From positions 2,046,001 to 2,110,000 of the forward strand of contig JAHLMK010000005.1 in the NCBI GenBank assembly GCA_019915135.1: a stretch of DNA of 64,000 nt, given 5' to 3'. The notes under the pieces are model-generated. The model was given only the letters and a program-made list of their open reading frames with translations. It had not been told where the DNA came from and made no database searches. Source of the stretch: Strobilurus pachycystidiatus. Taxonomy: Eukaryota; Basidiomycota; Agaricomycetes; Agaricales; Physalacriaceae. This document shows positions 53,477-64,000 of the stretch, in pieces. The position numbers were made by a program, and so were the translations under genes. Position 1 is the stretch's first letter. Each line of letters starts with the position of its first letter.

Positions 53477-55750
53477 ATGTCTGAACTCGACGATGACACG
53501 AAAAGCACCCCCGACACGTCAATCTCACGACCGCACCTTGATCATACCGCCACCATTGAGTCTTCCGTCACCGTGGTCTATGAGAATTCTCCGTACCATG
53601 GGGGCGCAACGTCTTCCCAACACAGCCAGTCTCCCATACCTGCACACCTGAAGGAGGACGTCGTTGATGACTTTGAGGACGAATGGGAGCACGACCCGAT
53701 TGACAACCCGCGCAACTGGACGGCGGCGAAAAAGTGGACCATGGTCATCATCGTATGCGCCCTTTCGTCATTTCTTCGAGTGGTGTCTGAATATCTTTTG
53801 TTCTGTAGGTCTCGTTCTATACCCTCATCCCTCCGCTTGCTAGCTCTATGATGGCTCCGGGTTTACCAGAAATTGCAAAAAAGTATGGAGTGACCGACAC
53901 AGTAACAACCGCTTTGATCCTAAGCGTGTTTCTGATATCGTTTGCCATCGGGGTAAGTCACGTCTCTTCTCAAGTTCTGCATCCACGCAGTGACAATGAC
54001 TTGACTGCTTTCCGCAGCCCTTATTTCTCGCTCCGTTGTCAGAAATGTACGGCCGGACATGGGTACTCCACATTGGCAACGCCTTCTCCCTGGTCTTCAG
54101 TCTGGGATGTGCATTCTCGCCAAACGCGGGGAGTCTAATTGCGTTCCGGTTTCTTTGTAAGTACCCGCAAGACGCCATTTGTCTTATCTTCGGCTAAGAG
54201 GCGTTGATTAGCGGGGTTCTCGGGAAGTGCGCCTCTGGCCTGCGGAGGTGGGTCCGTCGGGGACTTGTTTTCAGAACGCGATCGAGCCTCTGCCATGTCG
54301 TTGTATACTCTGGGGCCCTTGCTAGGGCCAGCGCTTGGCCCCATTGCTGGCGGATTTGTGACGCAGACTGTAGGTGTGAAATATGTGTTCATTACCATTG
54401 CCGGTAAGTCATTCGTTCAGTAAGGATGTCTGCCTTCTGATGTACTACCAGGAGTGTCTGCACTTGCCGGACTCGTAGGAATTCCGCTTTTGCGTGAAAC
54501 ATACGCGCCGGTCATACGAGCTCGAATAGCGGCCGCGTCGACGAACACGGAAAAAGGCAGTTGTTACCAGCCTCCGCAGAGCAATGTGTCGAAGGGCCAG
54601 TACTTGTGGCTCAATTTGACGAGGCCGGTGATACTGCTCACGCGAAGCTTCATTTGCTTCATTCTGAGTTTATACATGGCCTTGTGAGTAATTCTGTAAC
54701 ATCCTTCCAACTGAGCACTGATTGTTCTACATAGCATGTATGGTTAGTATACCTGACGTTACCACTCTCCGTGCGATCCTCACGTAGATTTGTAGGTATC
54801 TATTATCTGATGTTTGCCACCTTTGCAAGTGAGTGTAATTAGGATACCTGGTCAACACTCGAAGCTAACAGTTCATTGTCAGACTTCTTCAAGGAAGCGT
54901 ACGGTTTCGGTCCTGGTGTAGGCGGTTTGGTATATCTCGGACTTGGCACAGGCTTCGTTGCCTCAACCCTCTTCGGTGCCAAAGTGGCTGACTACGTCTA
55001 CAAATATGTCAGAGTTCCTTACCCTTCTTCACTCTTGGGGCTCAATGGTCCTTTTCCAGCTCGCAGACAAAAACGGAGGAGTCGGGAAACCGGAGATGAG
55101 AATACCAGCCTTGTTCTTTGGATCCGTCTGGGTGCCTATTGGACTGTTGTACGTCTGACCGTCTTTTACAATATGTGACAATACCGAGAGTCTTCGAAAG
55201 ATGGTACGGTTGGTCGGCGGCAACTCGAGCACATTGGATCATGCCAATTATCGGCTCTGGTGAAATGTCCTCTGTTAGCTAGAGACAAAAAGACTCACGT
55301 CTTGTAGGAATCTTCGGTTTTGGGATGATGACTGCCTTGTGAGTGACTCGCTCAGCGAATGTGTACTGACGGCCTACTTTGCGCGCCATTCAGTCTTCCA
55401 ATCAGTCTCTACCTGGTTGACGCCTTCGCATACGCAGCCAGCGCTCTAGCTGCAGCTTCTGTATGTCGACTTACGATGTTTCACATGATCACCATGATTC
55501 TGATGATGGCTATAGGTGTTTCGCTCACTGTTGGGTTTTGCGTTCCCTCTCTTTGCCAACCAGATGTTCGATGTCATGGGTTTGGGCCCCGGAAACACGT
55601 TCTTGGCTGGTAAGAGGCACATTTCGGAAGACAGTATTTATCTGACACACCTGAGCAGCTCTAACTATCGTTCTGGGTATACCCTTTCCTATCTGGATAT
55701 ATTACTACGGAGAGAAAGTACGCGTGGGGAGCACTCTGAACACACGATGA
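53477..55750 (+). CDS. MFS drug/polyamine-type exporter (DHA1-like), 526 aa
   Basis: Plasma-membrane antiporter, 12 predicted helices after a ~90-residue acidic cytosolic N-terminus ending in NPRNWTAAKKW. Fourteen exons sum to 1581 nt: 53477-53752, 53809-53952, 54018-54156, 54212-54403, 54452-54683, 54735-54742, 54796-54828, 54883-55007, 55060-55148, 55201-55259, 55308-55338, 55394-55460, 55516-55609, 55659-55750. Motifs: PLFLAPLSEMYGRTWV (motif A region), GSVGDLFSERDRASAMSLY, GPLLGPALGPIAGGF (motif C), LVGIPLLRETYAP, KPEMRIPALFFGS, and NQMFDVMGLGPGNTFLAG. One exon is just 8 nt (CATGTATG). Substrate unknown. Confidence 0.92.
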
Positions 55751-55914
55751 CTGGCGCTTTGGTACTAGTATCATTATGGACTCTGGGCTTTGACTTAAGA
55801 ATTCGAAAGTCATGTTATGTCACGTGTGATTATTTGCTTGTACCGTTCGGCTCAAACAACGCGCCTATTTCCAAATTCTACTTTCATGACTTGACCAGCA
55901 CTCTGGCAGCCGAC

Positions 55915-57246
55915 ATGAACAAGAGACGCCACTCCAACGATACCCGGCATGCCAGGCGCAACGTATTGTTCTGGTCAGAGCCAGACCGCTGCCTCCCGTC
56001 AACTATCCCAATGCCGCCTCCCGTAGTGCCGTGCACCGTGGGACTGCCACCGGAACTACTGCAAATCGTCTTCTGGTACGCCACAGCGCTTCCTCAAGGA
56101 TACGAAAGATCCCTTGGCAAACGTCATACGCACCATTTCAAGACTCTGGCTGGCATGATTCGTCGTCTCCGCCCAATCGAACACGCGAAAGGCGCGCGTT
56201 ATGGCAGGTCCGGCTTCTTCTCGCACTCCATCGAGGTGGCTCAACTGTTTCGCGTTTTTTAGATCAAGAGCACCCTGTCTCTTGTTTCAAGACAGTGGTA
56301 CGCTATGGCAGTGGAATTTCTTCTCGAAGAGATCAGAATTGGACCCCACTTTCCTTCATGGGAAGCATTAGCGAAGTACGGACACTGGGTCCGTCGTATT
56401 GAATTATGGCCAGTGCCCGAGTCCGCTTGGAGTATAAGACTCGTCGATGTCCTTCGATGCTGCCCGCACGTACAAATCATCTCTAAGCCAAGCGCCGCGA
56501 GAGTCTATCCTGCTACTTTTTGGACTGGATTTGACGAGCTCGGTCAGGGTCATCTCCCATGTCTGAAGCGCATCGATTGGGTCGCGACTTCCTACAATGG
56601 TCTCCATGACCCCTTCGCAGAGCATGCTCTGCACATGCTTGTTCGCGCAGCTCCCAATCTCTGCCATCTCGCCGCCACATCCATCCTAAATCCCGACACC
56701 CAGTGTATGATTGGCTCTCTTCCCTCTTTATACACATTGCGTCTTCCCCTATGGACATCAGAAGAACTCCCAGGTCTAGGATCACGAGTCCCGTACTCCC
56801 AATGCTTGACGAATGTCGTTTTGAACAATGCGTTCCTCCAAAGCATACCATCATTTGCAGACACGTCAAGTTTCGCGAACGTGCGCTGCGTCGAGCTGCA
56901 AGATGGTGTTCTGGTCACGCCGTCGACGTTGTCCTCCTTGATGCACGCATTTCCGCGCTGCTCAGACCTGGCAGCCGGTGCCGTCACCTTCGAAATCGAT
57001 GCCAGTCAGACCTATCCCCAGATCAAACGCATTCATCTTTACGCCAACCCTTGTGGGTTGTTGAGGAACGTGACGCTCTGGATGAAGGCCACATATGTCC
57101 GACTGGTGGTCGCCTTTCCGGTGGTGGAAGAGATGGTACTCCACGGAGACTGGCGGTTCGTGCTGTATAAGCAGGTTATGGACTCGTTGAGGGATGACCT
57201 GTTGCATCGAAGCTGCAAACTCACATTTCAAGATCGTGATCAGTAG
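55915..57246 (+). CDS. F-box-like protein, 5' structure unresolved
   Basis: SCF adaptor-type protein. The N-terminal exon from ATG 55915 gives a basic lead, then the F-box core GLPPELLQIVFWYATALPQG. The large 3' exon (56263-57246) reads IKSTLSLVSRQWYAMAVEFL and a helical LRR-like C-terminal region typical of Agaricomycete F-box proteins, ending at TAG 57244. A 55-bp intron (56208-56262) with good signals joins the 3' exon to RERRALWQ, which lies in a different frame from the F-box core. Somewhere between about 56090 and 56180 either an unusual intron or a one-base lesion is needed. The gene may thus be slightly damaged. Confidence 0.65.
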
Positions 57247-57655
57247 ATACGATAGCATCACTATGTACGTAGTACTTTATAACACGAGGAGCACAATAGA
57301 TTTTAATAACTACCTACTAGCTATGTCAGCTCTTGTGGATATCAGCAGCGCGCCGTTTCAAAATAATCACCTAGAATCGCGAACCCAAGCTTTACCAGCA
57401 AGGGAGCTAACGTTGGTGACCACCCTTGAAGCCCGCAAGACACCGCTTGGCTCCTGAATTTTGCATCTCGATGCGCAAGAAGAGCCTCTCGACAGACTCG
57501 GGAAAGAATTGACATCGTAAGAATCGTTGACGTAGGCAAAGGCGACAAGACGCCTCATGTTATCCGGGGAGTACATCGATATAGCATAGGAGTGACAGCC
57601 TATGAAACTGAAAGCGGAGCTTAGGTTGAGAGACTACTATCAATTGGAGCAAGTG
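57247..57655. other. Convergent 3' intergenic region
   Basis: Between the F-box gene (+) and the PHD-finger gene (-). No gene recognised; short open frames only. Confidence 0.5.
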
Positions 57656-58847
57656 TTAAAGTAGATTCCGCAACGCTCGTTTCATCTTCTCAAGTTCAGC
57701 CTGCATCTCATCTCGTTCTTTTTGGAGAGCCTCTAAAGAGGCCTCCGTCGATCTGTGCTGGGTTTTCAGATCCCAATACCTCTGTCCTAAGGTAACAAGC
57801 TCGCGCTGAGACTTCTCGTGTTCGTTTTGAGAGTCAGCAAGTTGTTGCCGGAGGTCTGCAGCCTGTTTCTCAAAGTCAGTCGTTCTCTCCCGCAGCTCGC
57901 AATCCTTGCCATCACAGATGGCATCAAACTCGCGTCGTAAGTCGTCACATCCGGCCATGAAGTGGGTCTGAAGGTTATCGATGACTGCAAGGTGTGGTCG
58001 GTTGGAGTCTGCTATTGATGTTGTAGGTACAAGCTGCAGTGAACGAACATGACACGAACTTGGTTTGCCAATGGCGGTTGACGGTTGGCGCGAAGTGGAG
58101 GGCTTGAACACCGGTGCTTGTGCAGGAGGACGGGACCGCGCCGATCTTCGAAGCGGCTGTGACGGGGGATCTGCAGTAGTACTACGCGCAGGCGGAAAGA
58201 TCACAGGGTCTCTAGACTTGTAACACCATGAGAGGTAGATCTGTCATTAGGTCGGAGACAACGTACTCGGACGGCCTTTCCCTTCCTGCCATTCGACGAT
58301 GCCGCTGCGCCAACTTCAAGGCGCGACCGCTTCGTTACCCTGAGGGAGACTGGGCCGTCTTCATCTTCGGCAAATGGAGTGCTTCTTTTCCTCTTGCTCG
58401 AGGTGCCAGTGCTCGTTGGTCGGTCTTCTGGTTGTACCGACTGCCTTTCGAGGCATTGAGGGCAGTGCCATCTGTCCTGGCGAGCCTTCACAGGTGGAGG
58501 TTGGAGACAGGATCTGTGCACCCCTTCCCAGAATGTCAACGGAGACAATACTCGTGTAATGGTGCACCCACCTTTATCACACGAGTCACAGAATATCTCA
58601 GACTGGGAACCGTTGCAGATGGAGCAAACTGAACAATCGGGACAAATCCATTCAGAGTTCAGAGTACTTTCGGCTGTGGGCCAGAAGACGTTGCTGTCGT
58701 CCCCGTGGTGGACTGATGAATATGAGGAGCATTCTATGATGAGATGCGGCGACACCTACAAACGCGTTGACATTTGTAACATAGACGTTCCTGGTCGTCG
58801 TCTTGGGGAGCAAGTCGCGACTTAGCGGAGCTGCAAGATATAACCAT
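57656..58847 (-). CDS. PHD-finger protein with C-terminal coiled coil, ~334 aa
   Basis: Chromatin reader-like protein. Firm exons: 58572-58755, 58267-58523 and 57656-58216, with introns 58524-58571 and 58217-58266. They encode a first Cys/His-containing segment (ECSSYSSVHHGDD up to WICPDC), then a PHD finger CSICNGSQSEIFCDSCDKGVHRSCLQPPP and WHCPQC, completed by splicing. A basic linker (SSKRKRSTPF, VTKRSRLEVG) and a ~100-residue coiled coil (ERTTDFEKQAADLRQQLADS through LEKMKRALRNLL) follow. The start is uncertain: a 3-nt ATG exon at 58845-58847 with an 89-bp intron gives an intact frame of 1005 nt, but this is only one option. Upstream Cys residues near 58790 may belong to a first finger in another splice form. 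Confidence 0.75.
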
Positions 58848-59266
58848 CTTGGAAGATGAAGCAGTCAAGCGGCGAACTTGAAAAGGTACGCCGGTCAGTA
58901 AGGGTTAGTGATGGACGTTGGATGGACGGAAGCAAATTGATTCGGTCAACCAAACGTCATGTGCACGTGACGGTGTTTTCCGTGTCAGCCAATCAAAACG
59001 CTCGCCACATGTTCGCTATTGATTTGTAGTACACTCCTTTTTCGCCTACTCGCTTGGGTTCTCTGCCAGTAATCATTTGCGCAGGTGGCGCCACAGACTC
59101 AAGATCTGGGCTCCAAGGCAACGCGTGCAATTATTCATTGATACGGCGATAAAGCTTGGTTGATCGGATCGTTGTCTATACTTACTTAGTACAGGGATTT
59201 CTCCAAATTACTTCATACTTCTTCGGAAAACATCTCATGCTGCGACAGTGATTCATGACTTGAGAT
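58848..59266. other. Intergenic between PHD gene and P450
   Basis: Likely promoter of the PHD-finger gene and 3' region of the P450. No gene seen. Confidence 0.5.
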
Positions 59267-61351
59267 TCATTTCAGAAGGGCGAGCAAACTCCGGGAATCC
59301 TCCCGAGGTGTGATTGCGCACAAAAAGGGTTTGACGTGACTGCGAAGTATGGACAAGTGAGTTGGCATCTATGCACAATAACTACAGAAATCACATACCT
59401 CGTCGTGCCTGTTTTCACTTCGAAAGCAAAGGGAGCCTTCGACGTAATGTCAAATATGGAGAGTACGCTGGTTACCGTGATGAAAAGGGTAGCCTCCGCA
59501 AGGCGGAATCCTGGAAGAGCCGTTCAATAGAGTGTCACACTGCCACGCTTGGGACTGACCAGGACAGATTCGTCTCCCGAAACCGAAGACATAGTTGCCA
59601 GGATCGCGTTCCGGATTAGGACCAAGGAATCGCAGAGGATTAAAGGCATCTGCTTCTTCATAGACGCCGGGATCGCGCGACATGTACCTTGGCTAGTGTC
59701 AGGAAGTGGGAGAAGGGGCATGGTGGGAAGGACCTACCATAGATTAGAGAATATGATGGAACCTTTTGGTAGAAAGTAACCGTCCTCAACGGCGTCCGTC
59801 GTAGAACAGTGCGGTAAGTCTGGGATGGTGGAGCTCATAAGCCAATTGAGAAACCCACATTTCAGACGAGGACGTACTCAAAGGCACTGGTGGGTGGAAC
59901 CTCAATAGCTCCTTGATCAGAGCTTCCACGTATGGAAGACTCTGATTCTCCTTGTCTTGTAGCGTCGGTAACCTACTCCTGCCGATGACGCTGTCCACTT
60001 CGGCCTGAGCCTTGCGTTGAACATCGGGATGAAGTGCCATCATGGCAAAGAATACATGGAGAACAATCGCGGTCTGGAACATCGTTGAGGTCGTTTCGAA
60101 TGCGATGCAAAGGTGTACAAACTGTCTCTCCGCCAGCTGCAGATGAGTCGTCAGCACATTAGCAATGAGTATGGAGGAATCTTTTACCGCCAAACATCGC
60201 CCCAGAAGCATGCTTCAGTTGATCTTCAGCCTCTTTTGAGATAGACTGTCGAAGCCAACGTGACACGAAAGACTCCCCCGCTGTCCCAGCTGCCTATGCG
60301 CGATATATGATTCGATTGCTGGAATTTTTGACAGATGCTCACGATATTAGTCTTGACCAGTTGGAACGGGGTGTCGACAAACATGTCGTAGTCTTTTCGC
60401 CACGCCTTGGCGATGGTCTTGAAGTGCACACCCGGCCAGGGAAACCATTCAGGGACGTGTTTGACTATGGCCAGATCAGTCTTCGAAGACTACGAGAAGG
60501 AGAGTGTTGGCGTACGGGAAGGTATGAGATTGACTAGGAAGCGAGTAGGTTGGGCACCTTCGAACATCTCAGCTAGGGATCGATAGGCGCTGACGATGAG
60601 TGGATCATCTGGAGACTTCGCGTCATAATCGTAGACGATCTTGAGTATAATGGCATCGGTGTGACTGAAAGTATGCGGTTGGCATAGATCAGAATGAAAG
60701 TTTGACCGATGTTACGCGAGAGCTCACAGTGTGATCAGACCAGAGAATTCGGCTGGGCGTTCGAATAGATTGAGTAGAAATGTCCTCGTTGCAGCTTCCT
60801 CTTGGGCATGAAAGACCCGGACAGCCTCGGCACTTCCAAGCTCCTTATGGACCATCTTGCGAGAGTTGTGAAGGGCCGGACCGTACGGAAGGAGACCGAA
60901 GGTAACCCAACACCCCATGATATCACCTACGAAGACAAGATTTGGCCGTGAAGAGTTGGTCCTGCCTTTCTTTTCAAACATTTCGACTGCCTTGTCGTAA
61001 GAGTTGATTGTGACCAGCGTAGTTCCAAAGGCCGTCGCAGAAACGATATCGCTCTCTACGAGCAAGGCAGAAATATACACGACCAAGTCCAGTGCAGATA
61101 GACGCACTGTAGGTTTGACTCCACTTCGCGTACTCAAGCCATTCATAGGACGACGGTATATCTAGAGAGGCAATGTTGTTCGGCACAATGCGACCGAGAG
61201 CCAGACCTACTTAGTCACACTCACCAAGCATATTTCCTATCAATGGAAGACCCGTTGGACCAGGTGGAAACCTTGGACGCTTTCGATCCCGCAGATACAG
61301 CCAGCAAATAGCGACAGCTGGAGCGGAGAGAAGAAGCCATTCGCCGAACAT
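59267..61351 (-). CDS. Cytochrome P450 monooxygenase, 496 aa (CYP64/O-methylsterigmatocystin-oxidoreductase-like)
   Basis: ER-anchored heme monooxygenase. Twelve exons sum to 1491 nt: 61225-61351, 61108-61161, 60728-61055, 60516-60664, 60343-60464, 60188-60293, 60123-60136, 59878-60073, 59738-59819, 59560-59687, 59399-59510, 59267-59339. Features: N-terminal membrane anchor then RFPPGPTGLPLIGNML; I-helix AGGETT built across a 14-nt exon; ExxR in KELLRFHPPVPL; LPHCSTTDAVEDGYFLPKGS; PERF-like FNPLRF; heme loop FGFGRRICPG followed after a splice by FRLAEATLF; C-terminal HVKPFLCAITPR. All key residues are present, so it appears functional. The wording matches the large CYP64/CYP5037-type Agaricomycete clans; substrate unknown. 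No other secondary-metabolism gene adjoins it. Confidence 0.93.
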
Positions 61352-61965
61352 GGTTGCTGAGAGCAACGAGGAGGCAGAACCGTCGACAGATTGCACAAGC
61401 AGGAACGCAATCCCACCGTGATCTAGTCCTTATGGAGCTGCTAGTTCTTCTGTAGGATCCAGGAATCTGTCCATATCTGAACATTCTCGCGAGCGCTGCG
61501 GGCTGCGGGCGCGAAGAAAGTTTTGCTTCAGTATGCAGTCAAGCGATGCCTCTTACCAGGCCCACAAAGTCACGATAGCTGTTCCATGCGCGGCCTGTGG
61601 CACAATTCGAATTCAAAGGGCGAGGTAGGGTCCGTCGGCGTGAGAGGCAAACCCCACTCACGTGTGCCGAATTCTAGATTCGCTTATTACATTATCATAG
61701 CCCTGCTTGTTGAAGCGACGTTGATCGCCGCTTGTACACACTTTGATAATTGATTCGGAAAATTCATCATGGATCCACTCATGCATCCCTGATGCATCCA
61801 TTCATTTCTTGACGGGTTACTCGTGGCAACACATTTAGAAGCTGGCGAAAACGCCGCCGTGTGAGCGCTTGAGCCTTCGGCCTAATCAGTGACGGCAAGC
61901 TCCCCAACGGTCAGAAGCAGTGGCGGCTGGGCTTCCTCCTCTTCCTCCACCGACGCTCCTTCAAC
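61352..61965. promoter_or_regulatory. Divergent interval between P450 and membrane-protein gene
   Basis: About 600 bp between outward-facing genes. No clear TATA box. No gene supported inside. Confidence 0.45.
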
Positions 61966-64000
61966 ATGGTCCTTCCTGCTACCATAGGCAACACGTACGT
62001 TTGTCTCGTCATCCGCGTGTTTTACTTGTTCATAACTTATCTCAGCTTTGGGCTCATGTTCCACGCGTTAATCATTTCTTCTGCGTGAGTATCCATCCAC
62101 TGGACGCCCTAACTGGTGTACTTAATTCCCCTTCTCTTGATTGTCTTCCTGAAGCTTGTATGGAGGTTCGAGGATCTGGCCTATCACTGTCCGATTATCG
62201 CGACTAATAAGAACTGGATGTACAGCTGGCTGCCTGCAAGGTCAGTTCTCGTTGCGAGTCGGCTCCTCGTTACAGTCGGCATCTCCCCGGCCGAATTTGA
62301 CTCTCAAGCGTCTCAGCTTGGATTTATTTTCGAAAATATCTCAAGAAAGACCCGTGGTACATCGTAACAAGTGTGAGTCCCTTCCCAGTATAAGTGGGAA
62401 TATCGAGCCTCAAAGACGCCAGGTGGCTCTTGCGCTGGCTCTCGATACTACTCAAATGATCCTGTTCTACGGTATAGTACCTATGATACTCTGATGAACG
62501 CCTCTGACTAGTCCATAGAGGCCGTCTACGACTATTTGGTGACTCGCAAGTCGCTCTCTAATGCCGAGTCATTATCAATGATACGATGACCCTTACCAGA
62601 TCACAATGATTCGGAATATCTTGCCACACTTGTCCCGTCGGTTCTTTCCATCACGTATATGTAGTCGCTGACAAGAGGCTCCCACTGCCAGGACTGTCAT
62701 CATTGAGCTCAACGTTGCCGCCGCAATCGCACTGGTGGTACAAGTGTGCGCCCCTTTGTCTCTCAGTCATCTCGTACTGACAGATCCCTCAACAGTTTCT
62801 ACTGCTACAGGATCTACAGATGTACCATTGTCCTCCGTGACTGAGTCTAATGCTGACTACCGGACAGTATCTCAAAATGTCTGGCTCGTCTTGCCAGTCG
62901 TATGTCTGGTCGTATAACAATGACCTGGCGATGTGCTAACTATCTCACAGTTATCACTGAGTCTTACAACTTTTGGTTGATTGGTATCTCTTAACAATGA
63001 ACGACAAAATAACCCTTGATTTACAGTGCTCGCTCAACGTAGGTGCCATGACTTTTTCTTTGCTTAAAGCCTACTAATCCAATTTGTAGTTTATGATTGC
63101 AAAGTGTACGCTTGTGTCCTTTTGCTCAAGATTGAATTCATCGACCGGGCTGCAGTGTCAAATATCAGTATTTCGTTGAGATCTACACCTTGAAGGTTTG
63201 TTCTTCAGTATACAGAGTTCCGCTGCTCATAAAGTTGGTTTCATGTAGAGTCTCTCCACAGTCAGTCTATCGCTGGGTGCCTTCACGGATGTCAGCATCT
63301 CCGCGATCATGATATGCGTGTTACACCAATCGAAGTCCGCTGGGCAAACAAGGACCACAGACATGCTTAACCGCCTGGTGCCATTCATCTTTGCTCTACG
63401 AGATGTGCAAGGAAAATAACGATTCAGATTATCTTTGTCTTCAGTGCCGGTCTTCCGACTACTCTGTGTGCTTCACTAGCCGTCGCCACCGTGAGTCTCT
63501 TTGCCTATCTTGAGATGCTCGAGCTGATCATTGTAGCTGTGGGCTGAGCCAAACACCTTCCTGAATGTCTTCTTTTACATCCTTAGTAAGTGCTTGTCGA
63601 ATCTAAGCGAGCTGAATAAGGATTGCATGTTCTCAGTGGGACGGTGTACGTGCTCATGTCCGCATCCAGGCCTACCACTGACATTGGTCTTGACAGTCTA
63701 CATCAATTGCATGCTCGTGCTTTTGAATTCGCGCAAATACATTCGAAACATCGCCGAGCAGCGCACCCTTGCGCTCAATTTGTTCGACAACGACAATACC
63801 CAGTCTACTTTTGGGACTCCTACGGCCGATGCCAATTCTACGGTACATCTCGGATCCATGTATATACTGCGGGATGCTAACGCGACGCAGGACTTGAGGG
63901 TTGTTTTTCGCCCTGTCGATTCATCGGAGACTACCACGGTCAGACAGACATCAGCATTGTTCAGGCCGACATTTGTCTTACTGTTGCTCAGATGGAACCC
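61966..64000 (+). CDS. DUF6534-like multi-pass membrane protein, partial at window edge
   Basis: Seven-helix-type membrane protein family expanded in Agaricomycetes, function unknown. Recognisable pieces in order: ATG 61966 exon MVLPATIGNT spliced (61995-62045) to FGLMFHALIISSA; WIYFRKYLKKDPWYIVTS at ~62320; VALALALDTTQMILFYG at ~62430; EAVYDYLVT at ~62520; ELNVAAAIALVVQ plus FYCYRIYR at ~62715-62820; DVSISAIMICVLHQSKSAGQ at ~63290; IQIIFVFSAGLPTTLC at ~63425; and the signature VYINCMLVLLNSRKYIRNIA at ~63700. The final frame stays open to the window end, so the 3' end is missing or another intron follows. Many introns of ~50 bp are needed and several are not settled. Some damage cannot be excluded. 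Confidence 0.6.

Noticed and set aside
59267..61351. P450 pseudogene with broken heme region
   Set aside because: Single-frame reading suggests a break after FGFGRRICPG, but removing the 49-bp intron 59511-59559 restores the standard FRLAEATLF sequence; all twelve exons join in frame.
59267..64000. Secondary-metabolite cluster around the P450
   Set aside because: No backbone synthase, transferase or dedicated regulator is adjacent; the nearby MFS exporter is separated by F-box and PHD genes.

Overview
The window is nuclear DNA of a filamentous basidiomycete, most likely an Agaricomycete. Protein genes are cut by many very short GT-AG introns (mostly 48-63 bp). The gene set (Zn2Cys6 factors, F-box proteins, a divergent G-alpha, a cytosolic-type phosphatidylserine decarboxylase, a DUF6534-like membrane protein, a multi-exon P450) is typical of mushrooms. 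Most gene models were rebuilt by hand from splice sites, and for nearly all of them the exon lengths sum to an intact reading frame.

Left arm (1-12.9 kb): the 3' part of a sphingoid-base-phosphate phosphatase of the PAP2 family (+), an intron-containing tRNA-Pro(CGG) (-), an MFS sugar transporter (-), about 3 kb of degenerate repeat-bearing DNA, a BAG-domain Hsp70 co-chaperone (+) and a Zn2Cys6 transcription factor (-).

Repeat-rich centre (13.1-31.5 kb): a 6.1-kb element bounded by related terminal inverted repeats and by two mirror-image minisatellite arrays; a Ser/Pro-rich hypothetical gene (-) and a Ran1/Ksp1-like kinase (+) diverging from each other; a 596-bp Mutator-like MITE; a tandem pair of identical 861-bp inverted-repeat elements; and a complete 4.6-kb hAT transposon whose transposase gene is itself interrupted by a 619-bp hAT-type MITE carrying tRNA-like pol III boxes. 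Just outside this block lie a small secreted cysteine-rich protein gene and a decayed F-box gene.

Right arm (35-64 kb): a gene-dense housekeeping stretch. It holds a G-protein alpha subunit with the switch-II glutamine replaced (-), a basidiomycete-specific Lys/Pro-rich protein (+), an ALKBH6-type dioxygenase (-), a tiny one-domain Zn2Cys6 protein (-), the splicing factor ISY1 (-), ribonucleotide reductase small subunit (-), phosphatidylserine decarboxylase (+), riboflavin-pathway DHBP synthase (+), mitochondrial phosphate carrier (+), an MFS exporter (+), an F-box protein (+), a PHD-finger protein (-), a cytochrome P450 (-) and a DUF6534-like membrane protein running off the right edge (+).

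The genes do not form an obvious biosynthetic cluster. They are independent units, some sharing divergent promoters (RNR2/PSD, G-alpha/38-kb gene, 20-kb gene/kinase). The striking structure is the nested and mirrored mobile DNA between 13 and 31.5 kb, and the repeated use of extremely short exons (3, 8, 12, 14, 16 and 20 nt) in the right arm.
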